A DNA stretch of 64,000 nucleotides, taken from positions 310,001 to 374,000 of the forward strand of contig NZ_LGIQ01000011.1 of the NCBI RefSeq assembly GCF_001187725.1, read 5' to 3'. This document shows positions 34,201 through 43,408 of this stretch, piece after piece (the stretch's first letter is position 1; every line of letters starts with the position of its first letter). The notes under the pieces are model-generated. The model was given only the letters and a program-made list of their open reading frames with translations, had not been told where the DNA came from and made no database searches. The position numbers and the translations under genes are program-made. The DNA comes from Brevibacillus reuszeri (GTDB lineage: Bacteria; Bacillota; Bacilli; Brevibacillales; Brevibacillaceae).

Positions 34201-36243
34201 ATGAACGAATTCGTATTACTGGCCGGCAGCAAGGATACCCGCACCGCACTTATCAATCAGCTTCAGGAGATTATGGACGGATATGTACAAATCAGCAGTT
34301 ACTCCATTGAAGAAGAGCTCCCAAAATCTCTTCACAATCAATTGGTCGTACTCTCCCACCCTCTCGTGTTGGAAGAGCCTAAAGTAAGGGCATGCATAGG
34401 TACAGACTGCAAGGTCATTATCGCGAAAAGAATCATCAACTATGAAAACATCGACAAGCTCTTGTATTTACCTGCCGGAACCCGTGCCCTCTATGTCAAC
34501 GACTCCTTTGAGACATGCATGGAATCGATTGAATCGCTGAAAAAGCTGGGGATTGAACACATCCATTACATCCCGTTTTATCCTGGGCTTCAAAATGCGC
34601 GAAAAATTGAAATCGCAGTGACGCCAGGTGCTTTTGAGCTTATTCCTGAGCACGTTCACGATGTGGTTAACATCGGTCCACGCCTGATGGATATCTCGAC
34701 GATCCATCAAATCCTGGACCATTTCCAGCTTCACGAGCCAGAAGATGTCATCTCCCAGCGCTATTTGCGCAAAATTATTCAATTAAGTAAGCGGCTGGCA
34801 GATGCCAATCAAATTGCTACGAACCTGAACAAGCACTTGAATGAAGTCTTAGATGGCGTCAACGACGGAATTCTAACCATTACGCAAGGAGGCAAGATCA
34901 CCGTATTCAATGAGGAACTCGGGCATCTGCTCGGAGTCTCTCCCAACCGTGTGATCGGCCAATCTCTTGGTGACGCTATCGATCATCCCGAGCTCATCGA
35001 ATTTTTACTGGATTCCTCAGATGAAAAGGATCGCTGGTTTACTTTCGGTCAGGTTGAGGCTGTCGTTCATCGCTTCCCTCTTAACAACGACCAGTCACTC
35101 GTCGCTACCTTTAAGAATGCGAGGAAGACGATCGAGCTGGAAAGATCGCTGCGCTCCGAATTGAAAAAGAAAGGCTTTGTGGCAAAATACACGTTTGACG
35201 ATATCATCGGGGAAAGCTCACCTCTCACTAAAACAAAAGCAATCGCAAAAAAGCTGGCCAAGACAGACCTGACTCTTCTGATCCAGGGCGAAAGTGGAAC
35301 AGGAAAAGAGCTTTTTGCAAGCGCGATACACAATGCATCGTTACGAGACAAAAGGCCCTTTCTCGCTGTTAATTTCAGCGCCATATCCGAGGATCTGATG
35401 GAAAGTGAGCTGTTCGGTTATGATGACGGCGCGTTCACCGGTGCTAAAAAAGGTGGAAAAGTAGGCTTGTTCGAGCAGGCGAACGGCGGCACAATCTTTT
35501 TGGATGAGATTGGCGACAGTAGTCTGAAGCTGCAAGCACGACTTCTGCGTGTCCTGCAGGAAAAAGAGATCATGCGCATCGGCGGAAGCAAAATCATCCC
35601 CATTGATGTTCGGATTATCGCTGCTACCAACAAAAATTTGCTGCACATGATTGAACAAGGAACGTTTCGCGAAGATTTGTATCATCGGCTGCGGGTGCTA
35701 TTCGTCGATCTCCCCTCCCTGCGGAATCGGACGGACGATATCCCCCTCCTGGTTCGCCATTTTATCCACCAAAGCAAACACCCGCATGTAGCAGTGATGC
35801 CACAGGTCATCGAGAAGCTTGCTTCCTTGCCATGGCACGGGAATGTAAGAGAACTAAAGAACACGATCGATTATATGCTAGCCGTCTGTGAGGAGAGTAC
35901 GATTCATGTCGAAAACATTCCCCTGCAAAGCACCAATCCAATAAGTAATTCTTCCCCTGATGTTCAGGAGCGGACCTCTGGCGCAATGCCGAAAGCACCA
36001 GTTATACCTGACGAAGAAGACGAGCTGCTGCTCATCTTGCGAAGTATTCAGACCATAGCGAAACGAGGAGAAACTCCCAATCGACGAAGGATAATGGAAA
36101 TGAGTGCAGAGTGGACAAGGCCATTGAGCGAGCAGCAGATTCGAAGCCGTTTGGATGTGCTGGAGCTGCGGGGGTATATCGTGAAAAATCGCGGGCGGTT
36201 TGGGACGAGATTGACGGAGGCAGGAGTGAGGATGTTAGAGTAA
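34201..36243 (+). CDS. Sigma-54-dependent activator with PAS domain, likely regulator of peptide importer 1
   Basis: A 680-residue enhancer-binding protein. The N-terminal about 200 residues form a sensor I do not recognise (EIAVTPGAFELIPEHVHDVVNIGPRLMDI is its most regular part). A PAS domain follows (about 215-320), then a complete AAA+ domain with Walker A GESGTGKE (Lys369), an intact GAFTGA loop (410-415) and Walker B IFLDEIGD. The C-terminus is a winged-helix-like region (SEQQIRSRLDVLELRGYIVKNRGRFGTRLT) rather than the usual Fis helix-turn-helix. ATG at 34201 follows CGAGGGCG; the upstream frame to 34114 lacks a site. Divergent from the importer 1 operon, with its -24/-12 promoter between them. 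Confidence 0.88.
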   Translation: MNEFVLLAGSKDTRTALINQLQEIMDGYVQISSYSIEEELPKSLHNQLVVLSHPLVLEEPKVRACIGTDCKVIIAKRIINYENIDKLLYLPAGTRALYVNDSFETCMESIESLKKLGIEHIHYIPFYPGLQNARKIEIAVTPGAFELIPEHVHDVVNIGPRLMDISTIHQILDHFQLHEPEDVISQRYLRKIIQLSKRLADANQIATNLNKHLNEVLDGVNDGILTITQGGKITVFNEELGHLLGVSPNRVIGQSLGDAIDHPELIEFLLDSSDEKDRWFTFGQVEAVVHRFPLNNDQSLVATFKNARKTIELERSLRSELKKKGFVAKYTFDDIIGESSPLTKTKAIAKKLAKTDLTLLIQGESGTGKELFASAIHNASLRDKRPFLAVNFSAISEDLMESELFGYDDGAFTGAKKGGKVGLFEQANGGTIFLDEIGDSSLKLQARLLRVLQEKEIMRIGGSKIIPIDVRIIAATNKNLLHMIEQGTFREDLYHRLRVLFVDLPSLRNRTDDIPLLVRHFIHQSKHPHVAVMPQVIEKLASLPWHGNVRELKNTIDYMLAVCEESTIHVENIPLQSTNPISNSSPDVQERTSGAMPKAPVIPDEEDELLLILRSIQTIAKRGETPNRRRIMEMSAEWTRPLSEQQIRSRLDVLELRGYIVKNRGRFGTRLTEAGVRMLE

Positions 36244-36274
36244 GCGTATGTATGAGATACTCCTTACTCACAAA

Positions 36275-36316
36275 AAAGTGTACCCTAGCTCACACCTAGG
36301 GTACACTTTCTATTTG
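36275..36316. terminator. Bidirectional terminator between the sigma-54 activator and iclR genes
   Basis: AAAGTGTACCCTAG (36275-36288) pairs perfectly with CTAGGGTACACTTT (36296-36309) around seven bases. A-rich sequence lies on one side and T-rich on the other, serving both convergent genes. Confidence 0.9.
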
Positions 36317-36322
36317 CGTTAT

Positions 36323-37102
36323 TTAACCAAACACATAGTAGCGAGCCAAATCAATTCGATACTCTTTGATCAGCTTGTCGATATCTTTTTGCCCGCGCAT
36401 TAAGATTTCATGATACTTTTCGATCTTCTCTTCCGGCATACGGTAATGAGGTCCCGATATCGTCAACGACCCCATAATATGACCGTCAGGATGGAACAAC
36501 GGGCAAGCAATTGCCAATACATCAGGTGTATATTCTCCTGTACTGCGCGCCCACCCCTGTTCCAAAATACGCTCCAGCTCTGCACGCAATTGATCAGGAT
36601 CAGCAATCGTGTTTTTCGTATACTGCTTGAGGCCCTGCTGGATGATGTGCTCGATTCTCTCTTTGGGCAAGTACGCCATGATCGAGCGATAGGATGCCCC
36701 GACGAACAAAGGCGATCGGCTGCCTACGGAAACGGAAAATTTCACCACATGATCAGGCTCCAGGGCATCGAGAGTCAATCCTTCATCCCCGTCCAGACTG
36801 GTCAAGAAGATCGATTCCCCAGCTTCCTCCATCATGCGTTCTAAAATGGGACGAATCAGTCGTGAAACATGGAACGACTCGCTCATTGTCAAACCGAGTT
36901 CCCACAAACGAATACCCAAGGAATATTTTTTGGTTTCAGGGTCTTTCACCAGAAAACGGTTTGCCTCAAAGGTGGACAAGACACGGTACACATTCGTATG
37001 ATTCAATCCCGTCTCCTTGGCCAACTCCCGAGCCCCCCACTCCGGCTTTTCTTTTGTGAACAACTGCAGTAGCTTAAGTGATTGATCCAATGTTTTTAAC
37101 AC
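36323..37102 (-). CDS. IclR-family transcription regulator
   Basis: A 259-residue regulator: winged helix-turn-helix at about 5-70 (WGARELAKETGLNHTNVYRVLSTFEANRFL) and a GAF-like effector domain with VGSRSPLFVGASYRSIMAYLP and WARSTGEYTPDVLAIACPLF, diagnostic for IclR. GTG at 37102 follows AAAGGGGAG. It lies 49 bases after the M20 peptidase gene, so it is probably the last gene of the second peptide-importer operon. It may bind the dyad downstream of that operon's start at 45062-45084. Confidence 0.9.
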   Translation of the reverse strand: MLKTLDQSLKLLQLFTKEKPEWGARELAKETGLNHTNVYRVLSTFEANRFLVKDPETKKYSLGIRLWELGLTMSESFHVSRLIRPILERMMEEAGESIFLTSLDGDEGLTLDALEPDHVVKFSVSVGSRSPLFVGASYRSIMAYLPKERIEHIIQQGLKQYTKNTIADPDQLRAELERILEQGWARSTGEYTPDVLAIACPLFHPDGHIMGSLTISGPHYRMPEEKIEKYHEILMRGQKDIDKLIKEYRIDLARYYVFG

Positions 37103-37151
37103 GACGACTCCCCTTTATTCCATTTATAGAGTGGTTATAGTCCGTGGGGAA

Positions 37152-38432
37152 CTATGCCTCTTTTTTCTCATACAAAAAGTCAATGGCAGCTGCCACATAA
37201 ACCTTTGCACAACGAATCACGTCTTCCACCAGCACTTTTTCATTGAAATTGTGAATGCTTGGCAGGTATGCAGGTCCATATTGCAAGACCGGGATGTTAT
37301 AGTCACGGAAATGTCTCGCATCACTGCTTGCCCATTGCTGCACTCCATACGCATGCTCTTTTGTCACATACGTGATGTTGTCGACAATCGCGCGGCATAC
37401 AGGGTCAGACGGATCTGTGTAATTCGCATGGCTCATGATGCCAAATGACTTGATTTCGTAGTCGATCTCCAGTGCATCCAGCTTACCATGAATATACGCC
37501 ATAACCTCTTCTCTGGTCACGCCAAACGGCAAGCGGCAATCCACCTCGACGACGCAGGTGTCAGGGACGACATTTGACTTCGTTCCGCCCTGGATCGTAC
37601 CGATGTTGCAGGAGATTCGCTCCAAAACGCCTTGGTATGGCTCGCGCTCTGTTCCCAGCATGTACTCTTTGGAAATTTGCACGAGCGGCTTCACTTCATC
37701 TGGAATGGTAACCGGATAATCCCATACGGTACGAATGCACTCAATCGCTCTCATTGCATCAATGATCGCATTTTTCCCGGCAATAGGTCCGAGACTGCCG
37801 TGTGCAGGCTTGCCGTAAACGGTCAACTGGAACCAGCAAGAGCCTTTTTGTCCCAAGGTTGGGTTATAAGGCGAGGACGGTTCTGCAATCAGGCAGCCGT
37901 CTCCCTCTACCAGCTTGCGCTCCAAAATCCACGGTACCCCCAGCTCTCCGCCTGTTTCCTCGTCAGGCACGATCGCCAGAATCAATTCCCCGGGCAATTC
38001 CACGCCGAGTCGCTTCAAGATCGTAGCCGCAAAAATGAGACCAGCCAGTCCACCCTTCATATCAGAAGCGCCACGACCCAAAATCCAGCCGTCTTTGACT
38101 TCGCCACTAAACGGATCGAATTCCCATTTGCTGAGATCACCTGCCGGAACAACATCCGTATGACCGCAGTAAATCAGACGTTTTCCGCCTACATCTGCAT
38201 TTCCAATCCGCGAGATGAGGTTAAACATTTTCGGTCCAGCTTCATGCCACTGTGTTTCAATTCCAAACCGCTCCAAATATTCGTGAATATAGCGGCTGAT
38301 CGGCTCAGAATCCCCTGGAGGATTTTCACTCGGAAATTGAATCAGGCGGCAGCACAGATCGATCAATTCGTCTTTGTTCTCTTCAACAGCAGCGATAGCC
38401 AGATCCTTCAGCTTATTGGTGAGCTCGCTCAT
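37152..38432 (-). CDS. M20-family ArgE/DapE-like amidohydrolase or peptidase
   Basis: A 426-residue cytosolic metallohydrolase with YCGHTDVVP (His, Asp), GASDMKGGLAG (Asp), VPDEETGGELG (Glu-Glu), IAEPS (Glu) and PSIHNFNEKV (His) in order. The dimerisation domain has GKPAHGSLGPIAGKNAI. This is the ArgE/DapE/ACY1 subgroup, which removes N-acyl groups or cuts small peptides. ATG at 38432 overlaps the stop of the DUF1177 gene (ATGA), so they are coupled. Likely processes the ligand imported by importer 2; the exact substrate is unknown. Confidence 0.88.
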   Translation of the reverse strand: MSELTNKLKDLAIAAVEENKDELIDLCCRLIQFPSENPPGDSEPISRYIHEYLERFGIETQWHEAGPKMFNLISRIGNADVGGKRLIYCGHTDVVPAGDLSKWEFDPFSGEVKDGWILGRGASDMKGGLAGLIFAATILKRLGVELPGELILAIVPDEETGGELGVPWILERKLVEGDGCLIAEPSSPYNPTLGQKGSCWFQLTVYGKPAHGSLGPIAGKNAIIDAMRAIECIRTVWDYPVTIPDEVKPLVQISKEYMLGTEREPYQGVLERISCNIGTIQGGTKSNVVPDTCVVEVDCRLPFGVTREEVMAYIHGKLDALEIDYEIKSFGIMSHANYTDPSDPVCRAIVDNITYVTKEHAYGVQQWASSDARHFRDYNIPVLQYGPAYLPSIHNFNEKVLVEDVIRCAKVYVAAAIDFLYEKKEA

Positions 38433-39376
38433 GATACGCTCACCTTCCCATCCAGAGTCAGCAGATGCTTCATGCTTCCATACAAAGAGCTCATCAGCTC
38501 AAAGTCTTTTTGATCGAAGAACTCACACTTGCCAATACCGTAGAGCTTGGCTACTTCAATCACGAAGCGCACAACCTGCTCCACATGAACGAGATGTGTA
38601 GCCCCTGTCGCACAACCCGCTACAGGTACTTGTGTCGTCAAAGCAATTCCAACGACTGGACTGTCAGTCACTACGCACGGCTGCATAATGCTGTTGATGT
38701 GGTGAACATTGTTTCCGTATGGGGTAATGTCTTGCGTCGTAATCGGCAGCGTCACAGGCATATTGCCTGATGTTTGCTTCATGACTTCTAGCAAATCAGT
38801 GCTTATGCGCAGGATATAGCCTTCTTTTACAGTAGGAGTAATGGCATATCCGGTATGGTTGAGAATCATGTTTCCTTTCGTAGTGTCGATAGATAGAATT
38901 GCATCCATCTCTGCTACTACTTCGTACTGATTCATCGTCATCATATCAACCGGCGAATTCATGAATGGCACCGGATCATGCGGCAGAGTCGGAGCATCCG
39001 GGCAAATATGGGTCGTGAGAATGATATCCCCTTCCAAAATATCGCCACGCTGCTGCATGTCTGCTAGTTTCGCAGCGGTCGCCATGCAGGCAAGAGCTCC
39101 GTCACCATCGGAAACGAATCCGATTTGCTCAGGTCGTGCGCCAATTCCACCCAAACGGCCAATAACGCCGAGTGTAGGTGCATTGCCACCGCTGCTCTTC
39201 CCATTTTTACCTTTAATCGTTACTTTTACAAAATCAGTCTTGCCTTTATTTCCGGTAATGGTAGTTACCTCAACACCCGAAAAATGACGCTGCTCAAAAT
39301 ATTCTTTCAAGTCTTTTCCGCTGACAAAAGCACTATCCATGAGATCATACATTTCAATGACATGTTTGAACGACAT
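38429..39376 (-). CDS. DUF1177-family protein
   Basis: A 315-residue soluble protein of the DUF1177 family: FSGVEVTTITGNKGKTDFVKV, GVIGRLGGIGARPEQIGFVSDGDGALACMATAAKL and ILTTHICPDAPTLPHDPVPFM are typical. GDGA, the His/Asp-rich segment and LPHDPVPF suggest a metal-binding hydrolase-like fold, but no activity is established to my knowledge. ATG at 39376 (MSFKHVIEMYD) follows AGAGGAG; the frame upstream to 39424 overlaps the ATPase gene region. Embedded between importer 2 ATPases and an M20 hydrolase, it is presumably a partner enzyme in using the imported compound. Confidence 0.82.
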   Translation of the reverse strand: MSFKHVIEMYDLMDSAFVSGKDLKEYFEQRHFSGVEVTTITGNKGKTDFVKVTIKGKNGKSSGGNAPTLGVIGRLGGIGARPEQIGFVSDGDGALACMATAAKLADMQQRGDILEGDIILTTHICPDAPTLPHDPVPFMNSPVDMMTMNQYEVVAEMDAILSIDTTKGNMILNHTGYAITPTVKEGYILRISTDLLEVMKQTSGNMPVTLPITTQDITPYGNNVHHINSIMQPCVVTDSPVVGIALTTQVPVAGCATGATHLVHVEQVVRFVIEVAKLYGIGKCEFFDQKDFELMSSLYGSMKHLLTLDGKVSVS

Positions 39377-39396
39377 AAAACAAGTCTCCTCTGCTA

Positions 39397-40377
39397 TTAT
39401 GATATATCTCCTAGTAGATGACAAGAAACCAGATGCTGCCCTTCAAACAACTCCAGCGCAGGTGTTTCTGTCTTGCAACGATCCGTGGCATACGGACAAC
39501 GCTTGTGAAAATGGCATCCAGAAGGCGGGTTCATCGGGCTTGGTACATCCCCGGTCAAGATCATGCGCTCTTTTTTCACCAGCGGGCTTTCTTTTGGCAC
39601 TGCCGAGAGAAGAGCTCGCGTGTACGGATGCTGTGGATTGTGATAAATCTCTTCATACGTTCCCATCTCGACGACCCGCCCGAGATACATGACAGCAATC
39701 CGGTCACTGATGTAGCGAACGACGTTCAGGTCATGCGAGATGAAAATGTACGTGAGGTCGAATTTGGCCTGCAGCTCTTTCAGCAGGTTGATGACTTGCG
39801 CCTGAATCGAAACGTCCAGGGCAGAAACCGACTCATCACAGATGACAACATCCGGATGCAGAGCAAGCGCCCGGGCGATATTGATCCGCTGCCGCTGTCC
39901 ACCGCTGAATTCATGCGGATAACGTGTTGCGTGATAATCGCTCAGTCCTACTACCTCTAGCAGCTCTTGCACCTTTTTTACACGCTCCTGATGAGTCCCG
40001 ACCTGATGAATGACAAGTGGCTCCATCACGAGCTGCTCTACCGTCTTTCGCGGATCGAGCGAAGCGTACGGATTTTGGAATACCATTTGGATGGATTTAC
40101 GCGCTTTTTTCAATTCTTGCTCGGATAGAGAGGCGAGATCCTGACCATTTAGTACAACGGAGCCAGATGTCGGACGGATCAGCTGCATGACGAGACGAGC
40201 CAATGTCGATTTCCCGCAACCCGATTCACCAACGATCCCAAGCGTTTCTCCCTTTTTCACCTCAAAGCTGACATCATCGACGGCCTTGACGAATTTGGTA
40301 GGTTTGGCGAACAGGGCTGAATCCTTAACGGGAAAGTGCTTCTTGACGTTTTTGACTTGCAAAATGGCTTCACTCAC
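39397..40377 (-). CDS. Peptide ABC importer ATPase, OppF/DppF type (importer 2)
   Basis: A 326-residue ATPase: Walker A GESGCGKSTLARLVMQ, signature EFSGGQRQRINIARAL, Walker B VVICDESVSALDVS (DES instead of DEP), H-loop FISHDLN and C-terminal Cys extension PPSGCHFHKRCP. It overlaps the OppD-type gene by 8 bases, so translation is coupled. Same architecture as the importer 1 protein but clearly diverged. Confidence 0.93.
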   Translation of the reverse strand: MSEAILQVKNVKKHFPVKDSALFAKPTKFVKAVDDVSFEVKKGETLGIVGESGCGKSTLARLVMQLIRPTSGSVVLNGQDLASLSEQELKKARKSIQMVFQNPYASLDPRKTVEQLVMEPLVIHQVGTHQERVKKVQELLEVVGLSDYHATRYPHEFSGGQRQRINIARALALHPDVVICDESVSALDVSIQAQVINLLKELQAKFDLTYIFISHDLNVVRYISDRIAVMYLGRVVEMGTYEEIYHNPQHPYTRALLSAVPKESPLVKKERMILTGDVPSPMNPPSGCHFHKRCPYATDRCKTETPALELFEGQHLVSCHLLGDIS

Positions 40378-41380
40378 TCACTTCTCCTCCTTCCCGCTTC
40401 AGACGATGATCGACCGTTTGAAAATGACAAGCTACCATATGCTCTTGACTTACTTCTATAAGCGGCGGTCTTTCGGTAAAGCATTTTTCCTGCGCGTACT
40501 TACAGCGCGGGGCAAAATAACAGCCCGCAATGTCGTTGCGCAAATCAGGCGGATTCCCTGGAATGGAAGGCAATTTGCCTACGGTATCAGACTTGATTTG
40601 GGAATCAAGCAATCCCCATGTATATGGATGAAGCGGATTTTGGTACAAATCCTCTACGTTTGCATATTCAACCGTGTTACCGGCATACATGACGAGTACC
40701 TTTTGACAGCTCTCCCAGACAACTCCCAGGTCATGCGTGATCATAATAATGGATGTTTTCAAATCATCCTGCAGTTTCTTCATTAATTCTAAAATTTGCG
40801 CCTGAACGGTTACATCTAATGCGGTCGTCGGCTCATCGGCAATCAACAGCTTTGGATTGCATGCCAAGGCGATAGCAATCATGACACGTTGACGCATCCC
40901 ACCGGAAAATTCATGCGGATATTGCTCCAAACGCTTTTCTGGCTCTGGAATTCCGACCAGCTTTAGCATTTCAATGGCCCTGATACGAGCCTCTTTCTTG
41001 TTTACCTGTTGATGCAGACGGATAACCTCGATAATTTGATTCCCTACAGTAAATACCGGATTAAGAGATGTCATCGGGTCCTGAAATATCATCGAAATCT
41101 CATTCCCCCGAATTTTTCTCATCTCGTTTTGCGGTAGCTTCGTCAGGTCCTTGCCTTCGAAGACGATGCTCCCTCGCTCGATTTTTCCCGGGGGAGACGG
41201 AATCAGCCCAAGAATGGCAGTAGAGGTTACGCTTTTACCCGATCCAGATTCTCCTACGATTCCGATCGTCTCTCCCTGTCTCAAGTCAAAACTCACGCCA
41301 TTTACCGCCTTGACGACTCCAGACGAATAAAAATAGACAGCCAAATCTTTCACACTAAGAAGCACATCTGGTTTTGCCAA
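40370..41380 (-). CDS. Peptide ABC importer ATPase, OppD/DppD type (importer 2)
   Basis: A 336-residue ATPase with Walker A GESGSGKSVTSTAILG, signature EFSGGMRQRVMIAIAL, Walker B LLIADEPTTALDVT, H-loop MITHDLG and a C-terminal Cys cluster (DIAGCYFAPRCKYAQEKC). ATG at 41380 follows an AAAGGGAA-like site. Partner of the overlapping OppF-type ATPase. Confidence 0.93.
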   Translation of the reverse strand: MAKPDVLLSVKDLAVYFYSSGVVKAVNGVSFDLRQGETIGIVGESGSGKSVTSTAILGLIPSPPGKIERGSIVFEGKDLTKLPQNEMRKIRGNEISMIFQDPMTSLNPVFTVGNQIIEVIRLHQQVNKKEARIRAIEMLKLVGIPEPEKRLEQYPHEFSGGMRQRVMIAIALACNPKLLIADEPTTALDVTVQAQILELMKKLQDDLKTSIIMITHDLGVVWESCQKVLVMYAGNTVEYANVEDLYQNPLHPYTWGLLDSQIKSDTVGKLPSIPGNPPDLRNDIAGCYFAPRCKYAQEKCFTERPPLIEVSQEHMVACHFQTVDHRLKREGGEVSE

Positions 41381-41438
41381 TTCCCTTTCACCCCAATGCC
41401 TAAGTAATGGTGAAGATATTTTTGCTACGTAGTGCCCG

Positions 41439-42338
41439 TTACACTTTCATTTTTGGGTCAAGCGCATCCCTAAGACCGTCACCGAACAGGTTGAAGCCCA
41501 GTACGGATAACAGAATGGCCAGTCCAGAAAACGTAGCCATATGCGGGGAGAGAACAAGAAAATCTTTTCCGTCCTTCAAAATGCTGCCCCAGGAAGCGGT
41601 AGGCGGTTGAACACCGAGACCCAAAAAGCTCAGAGCCGCTTCGGAAATAATCGCTCCAGCCACATTCATCGTGGCGTATACAATGATCGGCGCCATACAG
41701 TTCGGCAAGATATGGTGAAAAATGATGCGCGAATGATTCGCCCCAAGAGATCTCGTTACCTCGATGTACTCTTCCTCTTTTACCGCCAACACCTGACCGC
41801 GTACAATTCGCGCAAATCCTGGAATATTGGCAACCCCGATCGCCAAAATCACGTTAAACAAACCGGCACCGAGCACCGTCATCAGCGCAATCGAAAGCAG
41901 GATAAACGGGAAGGCAAACAGCCCGTCCATCAAGCGCATGATGATGGCATCCCATTTTCCGCCGTAGTAGCCAGCCACCAATCCGAGCAAGGTTCCGATG
42001 ACGCCACCTAGCCCGATCGCAAAAATACCGACGATCAAAGAGATTTGCGTTCCATAGATGATTCGGCTGAACAAATCCCGTCCATAGTTGTCCGTTCCCA
42101 GAATATGTCCATCGACCCCTGGCTCCGACAAGGAATTGGCTAAATCCATTGCGTTTGGCGGATGAGTGGCAATGAGCGGTGCAAATACGGAAAAAATGAT
42201 CATGATCGCAATAATGATCATTCCGACCAGAGCAAGCTTGTTTTTCAGCAAGCGTCTCCACACACTGTTTTCTTTGCGCTTTTTCTTCTCGGCGAGTGGG
42301 ACCGATACTGGCGAGATATTTTGCGCTTGATTACTCAT
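41439..42338 (-). CDS. Peptide ABC permease, DppC type (importer 2)
   Basis: A 299-residue permease of normal DppC length, with an N-terminal cytosolic tail, LGTDNYGRDLFSRIIYGTQISLIVG, the EAA loop and SFLGLGVQPPTASWGSIL. It gives a useful contrast with the importer 1 DppC, which carries a 230-residue insertion at the loop that is only about 35 residues here. The start is 6 bases from the end of the DppB-type gene. Confidence 0.94.
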   Translation of the reverse strand: MSNQAQNISPVSVPLAEKKKRKENSVWRRLLKNKLALVGMIIIAIMIIFSVFAPLIATHPPNAMDLANSLSEPGVDGHILGTDNYGRDLFSRIIYGTQISLIVGIFAIGLGGVIGTLLGLVAGYYGGKWDAIIMRLMDGLFAFPFILLSIALMTVLGAGLFNVILAIGVANIPGFARIVRGQVLAVKEEEYIEVTRSLGANHSRIIFHHILPNCMAPIIVYATMNVAGAIISEAALSFLGLGVQPPTASWGSILKDGKDFLVLSPHMATFSGLAILLSVLGFNLFGDGLRDALDPKMKV

Positions 42339-42344
42339 GTCGTA

Positions 42345-43304
42345 TCAGCCCTCCCCTTTATTGGAAAGTTTCACACGTGGGTTGACCACGGTGTATAAAA
42401 TATCGACTAGCAAATTGATCAGGACGAAAATCACAGCGATGAACAGTACCGTTCCTTGGACGACAACGAAGTCACGATTTTCGATCGCGTCTACGACCAG
42501 GCGTCCCATCCCAGGCCAGCTAAAAATGGTCTCTGTCAAAACGGCTCCGCCCAGCATGGAGGAGATTTGCATCCCCATCACGGTCAACAGCGGAGTCATT
42601 GCATTTTTCAAAGCATGCTTCCAGACGACGAAAAACTCACGAAGACCTTTGGCACGAGCTGTTTTGATGTAGTCCTGTCTAATGACCTCAAGCATGCTGG
42701 AGCGTGTAATACGTGCGAATGTCGCCATCGGAATAGTAGACAGGGCAATACTTGGCAAAACAAGATGAGTGATGACGCTTCCAAATCCTTCAGATAAAGA
42801 ACCCATCCCCGTCGCTGGCAGCCAGCCTAAATGAACACTGAAATACAGAACCAGCATGACCCCGAGCCAGAAAATCGGCATCGATACGCCCACGAGAGAT
42901 AAAATCATGACCGTGTAATCCCATGGGGAGTATTGCTTGGTTGCGGAAATAATTCCTGCCGGGATTCCGATCAAGAGTGAAATGGCAAGAGCACAAACGG
43001 AGAGAAGTAATGTGTTCGGGAAGCGTTCCAAAATTAACGATAAAACAGGCTGATGGTACCCAAGGGAGGTCCCGAGATCCCCCTTCAAAAGATTACCGAG
43101 AAAATCAATATATTGAAGGTACATCGGCTGGTTTAAACCGAGCGACTCACGCATCTTCGCAATTTCATCGGGCGACGCTTGCGGGCCCAAAAGCACCGCT
43201 GCCGGATCACCTGGAATCATGCGTGTGATGATAAACACAGTGGTAGCAACCACGAGCAACGTCGGGATCAGGTCGACCAATCGTCTGAGAATCAGTTTAA
43301 GCAT
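42345..43304 (-). CDS. Peptide ABC permease, DppB type (importer 2)
   Basis: A 319-residue permease starting MLKLILRRLVDLIPTLLVVATTVFIITRMIPGDPA, with FPNTLLLSVCALAISLLIGIPAG, the EAA loop TARAKGLREFFVVWKHALKNAMTPL and LGGAVLTETIFSWPGMG. The ATG at 43304 is chosen because AGGAGGAG precedes it; the ATG at 43343 lacks similarity downstream. Gap to the binding-protein gene is about 104 bases. Confidence 0.93.
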   Translation of the reverse strand: MLKLILRRLVDLIPTLLVVATTVFIITRMIPGDPAAVLLGPQASPDEIAKMRESLGLNQPMYLQYIDFLGNLLKGDLGTSLGYHQPVLSLILERFPNTLLLSVCALAISLLIGIPAGIISATKQYSPWDYTVMILSLVGVSMPIFWLGVMLVLYFSVHLGWLPATGMGSLSEGFGSVITHLVLPSIALSTIPMATFARITRSSMLEVIRQDYIKTARAKGLREFFVVWKHALKNAMTPLLTVMGMQISSMLGGAVLTETIFSWPGMGRLVVDAIENRDFVVVQGTVLFIAVIFVLINLLVDILYTVVNPRVKLSNKGEG

Positions 43305-43408
43305 TCCTTCTCTCCTCCTTTCTTGAAATTGTAGGTGCCTCATCGGATAAAGAATGGTCGAAGAGAGGCTGTTATCCCTCTCTTCGCTTGTTGCTATTTG
43401 CTATCGAT

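Noticed and set aside
37632..38513. A 293-codon plus-strand frame
   Set aside because: Antisense to the M20 hydrolase gene, with Arg/Ser/Cys-rich shadow composition.
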